Of a stretch of DNA of 64,000 nt, positions 1 through 8,250 are shown one piece after another (position 1 is the first letter of the stretch; each line of letters opens with the position of its first letter). The stretch lies in the NCBI RefSeq assembly GCF_019048265.1, contig NZ_CP077311.1, positions 4,039,001 to 4,103,000 on the forward strand, in the 5' to 3' direction. The notes under the pieces were generated by a model that was not told where the DNA came from, did not search any database, and was given only the letters and a program-made list of their open reading frames with translations. Source of the stretch: Aeromonas sp. FDAARGOS 1405 (GTDB taxonomy: Bacteria; Pseudomonadota; Gammaproteobacteria; Enterobacterales; Aeromonadaceae). Position numbers and translations under genes: made by a program.

Positions 1-127
1 CAAGCCAATCGGTGCCAAAAGCCGTGTAGACGATATCGAGATGGGCCATCAGGGTGTTGCGAGAGGTGGCGTTGAGCCCCTCCAGACTCATGGGTTTACG
101 CCAGATGGGCGCAATATCGTGACTCAT
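1..127 (-). CDS. menI: 1,4-dihydroxy-2-naphthoyl-CoA hydrolase (hotdog thioesterase), 5' part only
   Basis: Only the first 42 codons lie in the window; the gene runs off the left edge. The N-terminus ([12 protein letters not shown], then [13 protein letters not shown]) follows the start of E. coli MenI/YdiI (IWKRKITLEALNA), a hotdog-fold thioesterase that releases 1,4-dihydroxy-2-naphthoate from its CoA ester in menaquinone synthesis. The start is ATG at 127 with AAGGAG about eight bases upstream. Context supports the call: in E. coli this gene also neighbours ydiJ, and here ydiJ lies upstream on the same strand. The catalytic part is outside the window, so a related PaaI-type thioesterase cannot be fully excluded. 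Confidence 0.8.
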   Translation of the reverse strand, partial: MSHDIAPIWRKPMSLEGLNATSRNTLMAHLDIVYTAFGTDWL

Positions 128-295
128 TGCGAGCAGACTCCTTATGTAAGCGATGAATGCGTACCGATATGGGTGAAACGCCCTCCACCGGCAACATGGT
201 TCGGTTATGTGAGTTGTTGGTTACCGGGTGACGTGGTAACAACGCAGCCCCGACCCGGCGCTGCGTGTTACACAATCATGCCCTTAAGCGGGATG

Positions 296-784
296 TCACC
301 AGGGGTAGGTAACGCCGGGCCACTCGGCCCAAGGCACATCTCGCCCCGGCAAGCGGGGGGCTGGCCACTGCCACACCCTGGCGAGCCAGTCGCGCAGCTG
401 AATCTCCAGCTCCTCATCCGTGATGGGCGCCTCTGCCACCTTCCAGAAGAAGAGCTCCACCGCTACCTCCGGCAGCACCGAGGGGTAGAGATAAACCCCA
501 CCCCAAAATTGCGGCTCCCGATCCGGACTCCAGAGGCCATAGGCGAACGAGCGCTTGGCCAGAAACTCCGACTGCTGCCACTCCAGATCCCCTTCGTGCT
601 GGCTCAGGCTGAAATTGGCCGAGGGCCAGAGATCGTTCGGGCGAAACAGCTGATGGAGCTGCTCGCGCTCGCGCAACATGGCGACAAACTCCACCACCGC
701 CTGAGCGGGAGTGGCGGGTAACAGCAAGAAACGTGGGTGCCGATAGGCCTTCGGCACCCGAAACCGCTTGGGAAACGTCAGCAT
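296..784 (-). CDS. conserved hypothetical protein, 162 residues
   Basis: I do not recognise this family. The protein is soluble-looking, with no signal peptide or membrane segment, and is rich in Trp, Pro and Arg. Its C-terminal third (WPAPRLPGRDVPWAEWPGV) is unusually Trp/Pro-rich. It starts with ATG at 784, sharing that base with the TGA stop of ydiJ (an ATGA junction), so the two are almost certainly translationally coupled. It sits between ydiJ and menI, two genes that are neighbours in E. coli, so it looks like an insertion into that pair. No function is proposed. Confidence 0.75.
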   Translation of the reverse strand: MLTFPKRFRVPKAYRHPRFLLLPATPAQAVVEFVAMLREREQLHQLFRPNDLWPSANFSLSQHEGDLEWQQSEFLAKRSFAYGLWSPDREPQFWGGVYLYPSVLPEVAVELFFWKVAEAPITDEELEIQLRDWLARVWQWPAPRLPGRDVPWAEWPGVTYPW

Positions 785-3700
785 CAGAGCAGCTCCAGCA
801 GGGCTTGCAATGGATGTTTGAGCTTTTCCCCCTCCATCCGCTTGACCTGACTACGGCACGAATAGCCGGTCGCCAGACAGCGCGCTTTGGGTAGACGGGC
901 TAGCGGGTCAGCCCAGCTCAACCCATAAATGCCCTTGGAGTTCTCCACCTGTTTGACATCGTGACCATAGGTGCCCGCCATACCGCAACACCCCACAGAG
1001 ACCGGCTGCAAACTGGCCCCGAAGCGACCAAACAGGGTGCTCCAGTCACCGTGAGTGGAGGGCTTGGCGGTCTTCTCGGTGCAGTGGGCAAACAGATACC
1101 AGGGCTCGCTCCCCTCCTCGCTCTTGGTCTTGTCGGTTCGAGCAGGCAACTGATCTGCCGGCAGCGAGAGCAGCCACTCCTGCGGCAACAACACCTGAAA
1201 ATCGCCGCGAGCCGACCCCAGCGCCTTGGCATACTCGTCGCGATAGCAAAGCACCATGGCCGGATCCACCCCCACCATGGGAATGCCAAGCGCCGCTACC
1301 TTATTGAGGAACTGGGCGCTGTTGGCTGCAGTGCGGGCAAAGGCACGCAGGAACCCCTTGATATGCTGGGGTTTACCGTTGGGTTTAAAGGGCAGCAAGT
1401 AGGGCTGGAAGCCGAGCTTGCTGGCGAGTTTCACCAGGTCGCGCACCACGGGGGCGTCGTAATAACTGGTGAAGGGATCCTGCACGATGAGCACCACCTG
1501 CTTGCGCTGCTCGACGCTCATCCGCTCCAGTCCCGGCAGATCAAAATAGCGGGCACGGTTATCGTGCAGGCTCTCGGCAAGGGTCGGCACCGAGAGCAGC
1601 GGCACATCCACCATGCCGATACTCTTCTCGGTCGCCTTCTGGGCCCACTCTTTTTCGAGGAAGAAGTTGACCAGCTTCGGCGCCTTGGCAAGCAGCGGCG
1701 CATAGCTCTCCACCGTGCCGACGAAGTAATCCTTGGGGGCGCGCAGGTAGCGGCCGTGATAGAGCTGCATAAAGCGGGCGCGAAAATCGGGCACATCCAC
1801 CTTGATTGGGCACTGGCTGGTGCACGCCTTGCAGGCAAGGCAGCCCGCCATCGCCTCCATCACCTCGTGGGAGAAATCATACTCGCCTCGCTGTTTGGCC
1901 CAGCTGTTGCGCACCTTGTCCACCAGCTGTTTGAAGCGCACGCCACCGGATTGCAGTGCAACCTCTTCCGCCAGCGGATCGAACCCCTGCTCCGCCAGCT
2001 GACGCAACCATTCGCGCATCAGGCCCGCCCGCCCCTTGGGGGAGTGGCGGCGATCACGGCTGATCTTGACCGAGGGGCACATGGGGGAGTCGGTCTCGAA
2101 GGTGAAACAGAGGCCGTTGCCGTTGCAATCCATGGCGCGGGTGTAGCTGGTGCGCACCGCGAGCGGGATCTGGCGGTCATACTTGCCACGCTTGGGGCCA
2201 TCCACCGACACCAGCTCGGCGCCGCTACCGTAGGGGATACAGATCTTGCCCGGGTTGATGCGGTTGGCCGGGTCGAACGCCCCCTTGACCCGCTGCAGCT
2301 CTTCCCACAGCTCGCCAAAGAAGGCGGGGCTGTATTCGGAGCGAAAGCCCTTGCCATGCTCGCCCCACATCAGACCGCCATATTTGGCGGTAAGGGCCAC
2401 CACCTGATCGGAGATGCGGCGCAGCAGCACCTCCTGCTCGGGATCGCACAAATCCAGCGCCGGGCGCACGTGCAGCACACCGGCATCGACGTGGCCAAAC
2501 ATGCCGTAGTCGAGGCCGTGAGCGTCCAGCAGGGCGCGAAACTCCATGATGAAATCAGCCAGCGACTCTGGCGGCACCGCGGTATCTTCGGTGAAGGCCA
2601 CAGGCTTCTTGCGCCCTTCGGCGTTGCCCAGCAGCCCCACCGACTTCTTGCGCATGGCGTAGATGGTCTCGATGCTCGGCAGGTGATCACACACCTGATA
2701 GCCGATGATCCCGGCTTCACCCTTGGCCAGCAGCGCGTCGATACGGCGGCATAGCTCAGCTACCTTGGCCTTGTGCGCAGCTTCGTCGGTGTCGGCAAAC
2801 TCGACAATGTTGAGCCCCTGCAGATCCTTGCCGGGCACATCCTGAATAAGTTCTTTCACCGAATGCCAGATGATGTCGGCGCGGGCCAACCCGAGCACCC
2901 GGGAATCCACCGTCTCCACCGACAGCGCTTGGGCCTCAACCATAAAGGGGGCGTTGCGCAGGGCGGAGGGGAAACTGTCGTACTTGACGTTGACCAGGGT
3001 GCGGTAGCGCGGGATTGGCGTGATATTGAGTTTGGCTTCGGTGATAAAGCCGAGAGACCCTTCAGATCCGCACAGTACCCGGCTCACATCCAGCGTGTCG
3101 GTATCGGGTTGATAGAGGTGCTTGAGATCGTAGCCGGTCAGAAAGCGGTTGAGCTTGGGGAAGGTCGCCTCGATGTCGGCTCGGCGCTCCTTGCCGATAC
3201 GATAGAGGGTGCGATAGATCTCCCCTTCCCGATTCTCCAGCGCCAGCTTGTCGGCCAGTCGCTCGCCGGTCAGCGGTTCGGTCGCCATCAGGTCGCCATT
3301 CTCCAGCACGGCTTTGAGCCCCAGTACGTGATCCGAGGTTTTGCCGTATACCAGCGAGCCCTGCCCCGAGGCATCGGTGTTGATCATGCCACCCAGAGTG
3401 GCGCGGTTGGAGGTGGAGAGATCCGGCGAGAAGAAGTAGCCGTGAGGCTTCAAATAGGCATTGAGCTGGTCTTTCACCACCCCGGCCTGGGCGCGTACCC
3501 ACCCCTCTTCCAGATTAATTTCCATGATCTGGTTCATATGACGGGAGAGATCGACGATAATGCCGCCGCCCAATGACTGACCGTTGGTGCCGGTACCGCC
3601 ACCGCGAGGGAAAAAACTCAGAGTGTGGTACGCCGGCTCCGCCGCCAGCTTGAGCATCACTGCTATGTCATCCGCACTGCGCGGATAGAGAACCGCTTGA

Positions 3701-3855
3701 GGTACTACCTGATAGACACTGTTGTCCGTCGCCATCGCCAACCGGCTTGCATAAGACTTTTCGATATCACCACGAAAGGCGCTGCGCCCTAGCAACTCTA
3801 GGAACGACAGGGTTGTGGGTGACAAACTGTCCTGGTAATCGAGTCTCGGGATCAT
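784..3855 (-). CDS. ydiJ: FAD-binding and Fe-S oxidoreductase YdiJ
   Basis: A 1023-residue two-part oxidoreductase, nearly the same length as E. coli YdiJ (1018) and alike along its whole length. The N-terminal half is a PCMH-type FAD domain (PRGGGTGTNGQSLGGG near residue 85, then STSNRATLGGMINTDASGQG). A C-terminal FAD-oxidase domain follows (FGHVDAGVLHVRPALD). Next comes a ferredoxin-like cysteine cluster (MAGCLACKACTSQCPIK) and a CCG-type domain (SVGCCGMAG, TGYSCRSQVKR). This architecture is that of D-lactate/2-hydroxyacid dehydrogenases that pass electrons to quinone or an Fe-S partner. I chose ATG at 3855 (MIPRLDYQD) because it matches the family N-terminus and has AAGGA upstream; the frame stays open to a TTG at 3930. 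It overlaps the next gene by one base. Confidence 0.93.
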   Translation of the reverse strand: MIPRLDYQDSLSPTTLSFLELLGRSAFRGDIEKSYASRLAMATDNSVYQVVPQAVLYPRSADDIAVMLKLAAEPAYHTLSFFPRGGGTGTNGQSLGGGIIVDLSRHMNQIMEINLEEGWVRAQAGVVKDQLNAYLKPHGYFFSPDLSTSNRATLGGMINTDASGQGSLVYGKTSDHVLGLKAVLENGDLMATEPLTGERLADKLALENREGEIYRTLYRIGKERRADIEATFPKLNRFLTGYDLKHLYQPDTDTLDVSRVLCGSEGSLGFITEAKLNITPIPRYRTLVNVKYDSFPSALRNAPFMVEAQALSVETVDSRVLGLARADIIWHSVKELIQDVPGKDLQGLNIVEFADTDEAAHKAKVAELCRRIDALLAKGEAGIIGYQVCDHLPSIETIYAMRKKSVGLLGNAEGRKKPVAFTEDTAVPPESLADFIMEFRALLDAHGLDYGMFGHVDAGVLHVRPALDLCDPEQEVLLRRISDQVVALTAKYGGLMWGEHGKGFRSEYSPAFFGELWEELQRVKGAFDPANRINPGKICIPYGSGAELVSVDGPKRGKYDRQIPLAVRTSYTRAMDCNGNGLCFTFETDSPMCPSVKISRDRRHSPKGRAGLMREWLRQLAEQGFDPLAEEVALQSGGVRFKQLVDKVRNSWAKQRGEYDFSHEVMEAMAGCLACKACTSQCPIKVDVPDFRARFMQLYHGRYLRAPKDYFVGTVESYAPLLAKAPKLVNFFLEKEWAQKATEKSIGMVDVPLLSVPTLAESLHDNRARYFDLPGLERMSVEQRKQVVLIVQDPFTSYYDAPVVRDLVKLASKLGFQPYLLPFKPNGKPQHIKGFLRAFARTAANSAQFLNKVAALGIPMVGVDPAMVLCYRDEYAKALGSARGDFQVLLPQEWLLSLPADQLPARTDKTKSEEGSEPWYLFAHCTEKTAKPSTHGDWSTLFGRFGASLQPVSVGCCGMAGTYGHDVKQVENSKGIYGLSWADPLARLPKARCLATGYSCRSQVKRMEGEKLKHPLQALLELL

Positions 3856-3940
3856 GAATCCTTGTTCCCTTATTTTGCTTGATGCCGGCACCCCGGCGAC
3901 TACGACTGGCCCCTCGCCTATCAATGGCAATCAGGCCAGT

Positions 3941-3958
3941 CCGCTCACATGTGAGCGG
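3941..3958. promoter_or_regulatory. perfect 18-bp palindrome between ydiJ and the CDF transporter gene
   Basis: CCGCTCACATGTGAGCGG reads identically on both strands. It lies in the 167-bp gap between the divergent starts of ydiJ (3855) and the CDF gene (4023), where a dimeric regulator could control both. No T-run follows, so it is not a terminator. The cognate regulator is unknown. Confidence 0.4.
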
Positions 3959-4022
3959 GCAGTATATCAGCTAGAAAACCCCTTGCGCGTAGCAATATTA
4001 ACCATTTGAAAGGAGGATTTTT

Positions 4023-4949
4023 ATGGCTCACCACAGCCATGTTATCAGTACGCTGGTCACCACAGAGAAGCAGGCACTCACCCTGTCGCTGTTTGGCTGC
4101 ATCACTTTCGCCATCTTCGGCATCAGCTACGGCCTGTTCGTCGGCTCCAATGCCATCATGCTCGATGGTATTTTCACCCTGTTCAGCATGGGCATGACGG
4201 GCCTTGGCCTCATCACAGCCTATCTTGTTACCCGCCCCTCCGATGACCGCTTCCAGTATGGCTACGCTCATTTCGAGCCCATCGCCAACGTCATCAACGG
4301 CTCCATTATTCTGCTGCTCTGTCTGGCGGCACTCTACAACGGCGTCACCACCCTGCTTGCTGGCGGACGGGAGATCGATCTCGGCCACGCCCTTATCTAT
4401 GCCGTTGTCTCCACCTTCTTCTGCGCCATCCTCTACCGGATTGAAGCCCAGGTCGCCGAGCAGGTTGACTCCGAACTGGTGAGGGTCGACTCGAAGGAGT
4501 GGCTGGTGGATACCCTGCTCAGCGCCACTCTGCTTATCGGCTTTGTGGTTGCCATCGGCCTCGATGCCATCGGCTACGGCCAATACAACCGCTACATAGA
4601 CCCGGTGCTGGTCTCGCTGCTGGCCCTCTGTGCCACCCTCATTCCCATCAAGGTGCTCGGTCGCAACCTGCGGGAAGTGCTGAAAATTGCCCCCAGAGGG
4701 GATGTCTCCCAACTGGTCGAGAGCGAAGTCGAGGCGCTGCGCCAGCGCCATGGCGTCGAGTGCTACAGCCATCTGGCCAAGAGCGGGCGCCGCTTCGATC
4801 TGGAATTGAACATTCTGGTGGCACCGGGCCAGGAGTGGCCGGTCGAACGGCAGGATGCCCTGCGCCAGGAGCTCTGGTCCCGCCTCGGCGATAGCCTTGG
4901 CGATGCCTGGCTGTCGGTCTGTTTCACCCGCGAAAAGCGCTGGTTGTAA
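4023..4949 (+). CDS. cation diffusion facilitator (CDF) family transporter with atypical metal site
   Basis: A 308-residue inner-membrane protein with about six hydrophobic segments and a short cytoplasmic C-terminal domain, the usual CDF layout (efflux of Zn, Fe, Mn or similar by proton exchange). The segment FQYGYAHFEPIANVINGSI (77-95) matches the conserved cytoplasmic-loop motif (HRFGHGKAE in FieF). The metal-site residues are odd: in TM2 the usual DxxxD is Asp48-xxx-Thr52, and in TM5 the usual HxxxD or DxxxD is Glu159-xxx-Asp163. The substrate therefore cannot be predicted from standard CDF rules. The start has a strong AAAGGAGG site. The His-rich N-terminus (MAHHSH) is short. Divergent from ydiJ. 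Confidence 0.85.
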   Translation: MAHHSHVISTLVTTEKQALTLSLFGCITFAIFGISYGLFVGSNAIMLDGIFTLFSMGMTGLGLITAYLVTRPSDDRFQYGYAHFEPIANVINGSIILLLCLAALYNGVTTLLAGGREIDLGHALIYAVVSTFFCAILYRIEAQVAEQVDSELVRVDSKEWLVDTLLSATLLIGFVVAIGLDAIGYGQYNRYIDPVLVSLLALCATLIPIKVLGRNLREVLKIAPRGDVSQLVESEVEALRQRHGVECYSHLAKSGRRFDLELNILVAPGQEWPVERQDALRQELWSRLGDSLGDAWLSVCFTREKRWL

Positions 4950-5250
4950 CGACCGCACGGGGGAGCGCGACACGGCCGCCTCCCCCTGTCGCATCACAAC
5001 CCCCGATTACGCCCACTGACGCAGCTCTTGCCAAATCGGCGCCAGCCGCTATCATCAGGGCTCATTTTTCACCCGAGGTTTTATTGCCCATCATGGACAA
5101 TCCCCGAAGTTGCCCTTCGTCTCTCTCTGTCAAAGCCTATCTTTTTCTGCTTAATCAGCGCCTCTGAATAACACCTTTGCCTTGCTGTTACTGCGGCCAT
5201 CGTGCGCCGTGATCACTCTCTGCTCTGTCTGTTTTTATTGAGGTCATACA
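4950..5250 (+). other. 301-bp gap between the CDF gene and yoaE
   Basis: No gene is supported here. Just after the CDF stop is a GGGGGAG/CTCCCCC stem (4959-4965 with 4980-4986) without a T-run, which may weakly terminate or stabilise that transcript. I looked for a manganese (yybP-ykoY) riboswitch because TerC-type genes can carry one, and did not see its conserved elements. Confidence 0.35.
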
Positions 5251-6786
5251 ATGGAATTGCTGCTGGATCCCCACATCTGGATTGGTCTGTTTACCCTGAT
5301 CATTCTGGAAATCGTGCTGGGGATCGACAACCTGGTCTTTATCGCCATTCTGGTGAAAAAACTGCCCCCCGCCCAACGGGACAAGGCACGCATCATCGGC
5401 CTGTCGCTGGCCCTGCTGATGCGACTTGGGCTCTTGAGCGTCATGTCATGGCTGGTCACCCTGACCACCCCGATTTTGCACCTGTGGGATCACCCCTTCT
5501 CCGGTCGGGACCTGATCCTGATGGGAGGCGGCCTGTTCCTGCTGTTCAAGGCTACCTCCGAGCTGCATGAGCGGCTGGAAGCCAAACCCCAGGATGACGG
5601 CCCTGTCGGCGCCTACGCCAGCTTCGGCGTGGTGATCGCCCAAATTCTGGTGCTCGATGCGGTCTTCTCGCTCGACTCCATCATCACCGCCGTCGGCATG
5701 GTGGAGCACCTTGGCGTCATGATGGCCGCCGTGACCATCGCCATGGTGGTGATGGTGCTCGCCTCCAGGCCGCTGACCCGCTTCGTCAACGCCCACCCGA
5801 CCGTGGTGGTGCTCTGCCTGAGCTTCCTGCTGATGATCGGTTTCAGCCTGGTGGCGGAGGGCTTTGGCTTCCATATTCCGAAGGGCTACCTCTACGCAGC
5901 CATCGGCTTCTCGGTGCTGATCGAGTTTTTCAACCAGCTGGCCCAGCGCAGCGCCATGCGTCACGAATCCAAGCTGCCCCTGCGTGAGCGCACCACCGCC
6001 GCCATCTTCAAATTGATGGGGAGCAAGGCGTATCAGGACAGACCGGATGACGATCTGGATGCCGCACCTGCCGAACCGCTCAGCTTTGGCGAGGAGGAGC
6101 GCTATATGGTGACCGGCGTGCTGTCGCTGGCCGAGCGCTCCATTCGCACCATCATGACCCCGCGCTCCGAGATGGCCTGGATCGATATCAACGACTCCAG
6201 CGACGAAATCCGTGCCCTGCTGCAGCGCGAGCCCCACAGCCTGTTCCCTATCTGTGACGGGGATCTGGACGAGGTGATCGGGGTGGTCAAGGCGCGCGAC
6301 CTGCTGTTTGCCTTGAACGAAGGGCAATCCTTGAGCGAACTGGCCAAGCAGAACGACCCCATTATCGTGCCGCAGACCATCAACGTGATTAAGCTGCTGG
6401 CGGAGCTGCGCAAAGCCAAGGGGAGCCTTATTCTGGTCTCCGACGAGTTTGGCGTGATCCAGGGGCTGGTCACCACCCACGATCTGCTGGAGGCCATCGT
6501 CGGCGAGTTGCCGGACGAGGACGAAACCCCGGATATCGTGCGCGATGGCGAAGGGTGGCTGATCAACGGCAGCACCAACATCCACCATGTGGAACAGGTG
6601 CTGGAGCACGAGGGGCTGGTGAGCGAAAGCGACGAGTACGTGACCCTGGCCGGCATGCTGCTCTCCCACTTCGGCACCCTGCCCACCCCGGGTCAGCAGT
6701 TGCAACTGCAGCAGCTCAACTTCGAGGTGATCGAGGTGAGCGAGCGGCGCATCGAGCGGGTGAAAGTGATGCCCGCCGCGGCTTGA
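5251..6786 (+). CDS. yoaE: TerC-family membrane protein with CBS pair and CorC/HlyC domain (YoaE-like)
   Basis: A 511-residue fusion with the same domain order as E. coli YoaE/YegH. It has an N-terminal TerC membrane domain with seven or so helices ([16 protein letters not shown] at 19-34; [17 protein letters not shown] near 135), carrying the acidic residues typical of TerC. A CBS pair follows ([11 protein letters not shown]..., near 300-420), then a C-terminal CorC/HlyC transporter-associated domain ([13 protein letters not shown] onward). The family has been linked to metal-ion homeostasis, with Mn export shown for some TerC proteins; the substrate of this member is unknown. ATG at 5251 follows a GAGGT site. 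A clear terminator follows, so it looks monocistronic. Confidence 0.9.
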   Translation: MELLLDPHIWIGLFTLIILEIVLGIDNLVFIAILVKKLPPAQRDKARIIGLSLALLMRLGLLSVMSWLVTLTTPILHLWDHPFSGRDLILMGGGLFLLFKATSELHERLEAKPQDDGPVGAYASFGVVIAQILVLDAVFSLDSIITAVGMVEHLGVMMAAVTIAMVVMVLASRPLTRFVNAHPTVVVLCLSFLLMIGFSLVAEGFGFHIPKGYLYAAIGFSVLIEFFNQLAQRSAMRHESKLPLRERTTAAIFKLMGSKAYQDRPDDDLDAAPAEPLSFGEEERYMVTGVLSLAERSIRTIMTPRSEMAWIDINDSSDEIRALLQREPHSLFPICDGDLDEVIGVVKARDLLFALNEGQSLSELAKQNDPIIVPQTINVIKLLAELRKAKGSLILVSDEFGVIQGLVTTHDLLEAIVGELPDEDETPDIVRDGEGWLINGSTNIHHVEQVLEHEGLVSESDEYVTLAGMLLSHFGTLPTPGQQLQLQQLNFEVIEVSERRIERVKVMPAAA

Positions 6787-6810
6787 GCCAGCCACCGGCA
6801 GAAAACAGAA

Positions 6811-6834
6811 GAGGGCCAGACGGTCCTCTTTTTT
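6811..6834 (+). terminator. intrinsic terminator after yoaE
   Basis: Stem GAGGGCC / GGTCCTC (one G-U pair) with a short loop, followed directly by TTTTTT, 25 bases after the yoaE stop. Confidence 0.85.
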
Positions 6835-6896
6835 ATGCTTCAACTTTATGCCTCAACGCCTCCTTTCCTGGCGGGTTGCACTGATTGCTGCATCAA

Positions 6897-6913
6897 GCAC
6901 AATTCTCTTGTGC
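6897..6913 (+). promoter_or_regulatory. inverted repeat upstream of the old yellow enzyme gene
   Basis: GCACAA-TTCTC-TTGTGC, 70 bases before the nemA-like start. Its position would suit an operator for a TetR- or ArsR-like regulator, but no regulator gene is adjacent and it does not resemble the E. coli NemR site. Tentative. Confidence 0.25.
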
Positions 6914-6982
6914 AATTCCCCCTCTTTTTCACAACAAGATGGCGGCATAAAGTGGCCTCACTTCCACCATGAGGAACTCAAG

Positions 6983-8104
6983 ATGAGCCACGATCACCTG
7001 TTCTGCCCGCTGCGCCTCGGCCAGCTGCACCTTGCCAACCGCATCGTCATGCCCCCCATGACCCGCTCCCGTGCCAGTCAGCCCGGTGATGTGGCCAACG
7101 CCATGATGGCGAGCTACTACGCCCAGCGCGCCGAGGCGGGCCTGATCATCAGCGAAGGCACCCAAATCGACCCCATGGGCAAGGGCTATGCCTGGACGCC
7201 GGGCATCTACAGCGCAGAGCAGATCGCTGGCTGGAAGCTTGTAACCGATGCCGTGCACGCCAAGGGAGGCACTATCTTCGCCCAGCTCTGGCACGTGGGC
7301 CGGGTCACCCATCCGGACAACATCGGCGGTGCCCAGCCCATCTCCGCTTCAGCCCTGCCCGCAGTGGGCGTCAAGGTGTTCGTCGATAACGGCAGCGATG
7401 TGCCGGGCTTTGTCGAGACCGTCACCCCGCGCGCCATGACCCAAGCCGATATCGATGCGGTGGTGGGCCAGTTCCGTCAGGCGGCTCGCAACGCCATCAG
7501 CGCCGGTTTTGACGGCATCGAGCTGCACGCTGCCAACGGTTATCTGATCAACCAGTTCCTCGACTCCGAATCCAACGCCCGCACCGACAGCTACGGCGGA
7601 TCGCTGGAAAACCGGCTGCGCTTCCTCAAAGAGGTGACCGAGGCAGTCAGCAGCGAAATCGGCGCCGATCGGGTCGGGGTGCGTCTTGCGCCACTCACCA
7701 CCCTCAACGGCACCGTGGATGCCAACCCGCAGGAGACCTATCTGGCCGCCGCCCGCCTGCTGGGCCAGCTCAACGTGGTCTACCTGCACATCGCCGAAGC
7801 GGACTGGGACGATGCCCCCCTGATGCCGGAGAACTTCAAGCAGGGTCTACGGGATGCCTTCCCCAACACCCTGATCTATGCCGGCAAATATGATGGCAAG
7901 CGGGCTCGCGCCGCCCTCGAAGCGGGCTGGGCCGACATGATTGGCTTTGGCCGCCCCTTCGTTGCCAACCCGGATCTGCCGAACCGTCTGCGCCACGGCT
8001 ATCCGCTGGCCCCCCACGATCCGGCCACCCTGTTTGGCGGCGGCGAGAAAGGGCTGACCGACTACCCCGTCTATCAGGCCGAGGACGCAACCACCAGCAG
8101 CTGA
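6983..8104 (+). CDS. nemA: old yellow enzyme family alkene reductase (NemA-like)
   Basis: A 373-residue FMN-dependent flavoprotein close in length to E. coli NemA (365). Hallmarks: MSHDHLFCPLRLGQLHLANR at the N-terminus, the substrate-binding pair in ELHAANGYLINQFL (His and Asn three apart), the family signature SNARTDSYGGSLENR, and the phosphate-binding end GFGRPFVANPDL. The enzymes reduce activated C=C bonds such as N-ethylmaleimide, and some nitro compounds, using NAD(P)H. ATG at 6983 is chosen over the in-frame ATG at 6848 because it has GAGGAA upstream and matches the family N-terminus. A terminator follows. Confidence 0.9.
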   Translation: MSHDHLFCPLRLGQLHLANRIVMPPMTRSRASQPGDVANAMMASYYAQRAEAGLIISEGTQIDPMGKGYAWTPGIYSAEQIAGWKLVTDAVHAKGGTIFAQLWHVGRVTHPDNIGGAQPISASALPAVGVKVFVDNGSDVPGFVETVTPRAMTQADIDAVVGQFRQAARNAISAGFDGIELHAANGYLINQFLDSESNARTDSYGGSLENRLRFLKEVTEAVSSEIGADRVGVRLAPLTTLNGTVDANPQETYLAAARLLGQLNVVYLHIAEADWDDAPLMPENFKQGLRDAFPNTLIYAGKYDGKRARAALEAGWADMIGFGRPFVANPDLPNRLRHGYPLAPHDPATLFGGGEKGLTDYPVYQAEDATTSS

Positions 8105-8131
8105 TTGCCGATGGCCAACCAGCCATGTAAC

Positions 8132-8156
8132 GCAGGCCCCACAGGTTGGGGCCTGC
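8132..8156 (+). terminator. hairpin terminator after the nemA-like gene
   Basis: GCAGGCCCC / GGGGCCTGC stem with a seven-base loop, 28 bases after the stop. The trailing tract is only moderately T-rich (CGTATTGTT). Confidence 0.7.
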
Positions 8157-8250
8157 CGTATTGTTGCCCATTCGCAGCAGTGGCAGTTTCTCTATATTGC
8201 TGTTGCAATGATCTCGTTGTTATCTCCCCTCGCTTTCACAAGGAGTCACC

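Noticed and set aside
961..2754. A 597-codon open frame on the plus strand opposite ydiJ
   Set aside because: ydiJ on the minus strand has full-length family similarity and intact motifs; the antisense frame is a by-product of high-GC codon use, with no motifs and no ribosome site.
3856..3930. Longer ydiJ from TTG 3930
   Set aside because: TTG start without a ribosome site; the extra 25 residues match nothing, and ATG 3855 aligns with the family start.
4990..5250. Manganese (yybP-ykoY) riboswitch before the TerC-family gene
   Set aside because: Looked for because some TerC genes have one; the conserved stems and loop sequences are not visible.
5446..6843. A 465-codon antisense frame over yoaE
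   Set aside because: Shadow of the TerC/CorC gene; extremely His/Asp/Gln-rich with no credible start.
6848..6982. Earlier in-frame start of the nemA-like gene (ATG 6848)
   Set aside because: The extra 45 residues do not match the family, and the ATG at 6983 has a better ribosome site and the canonical N-terminus.
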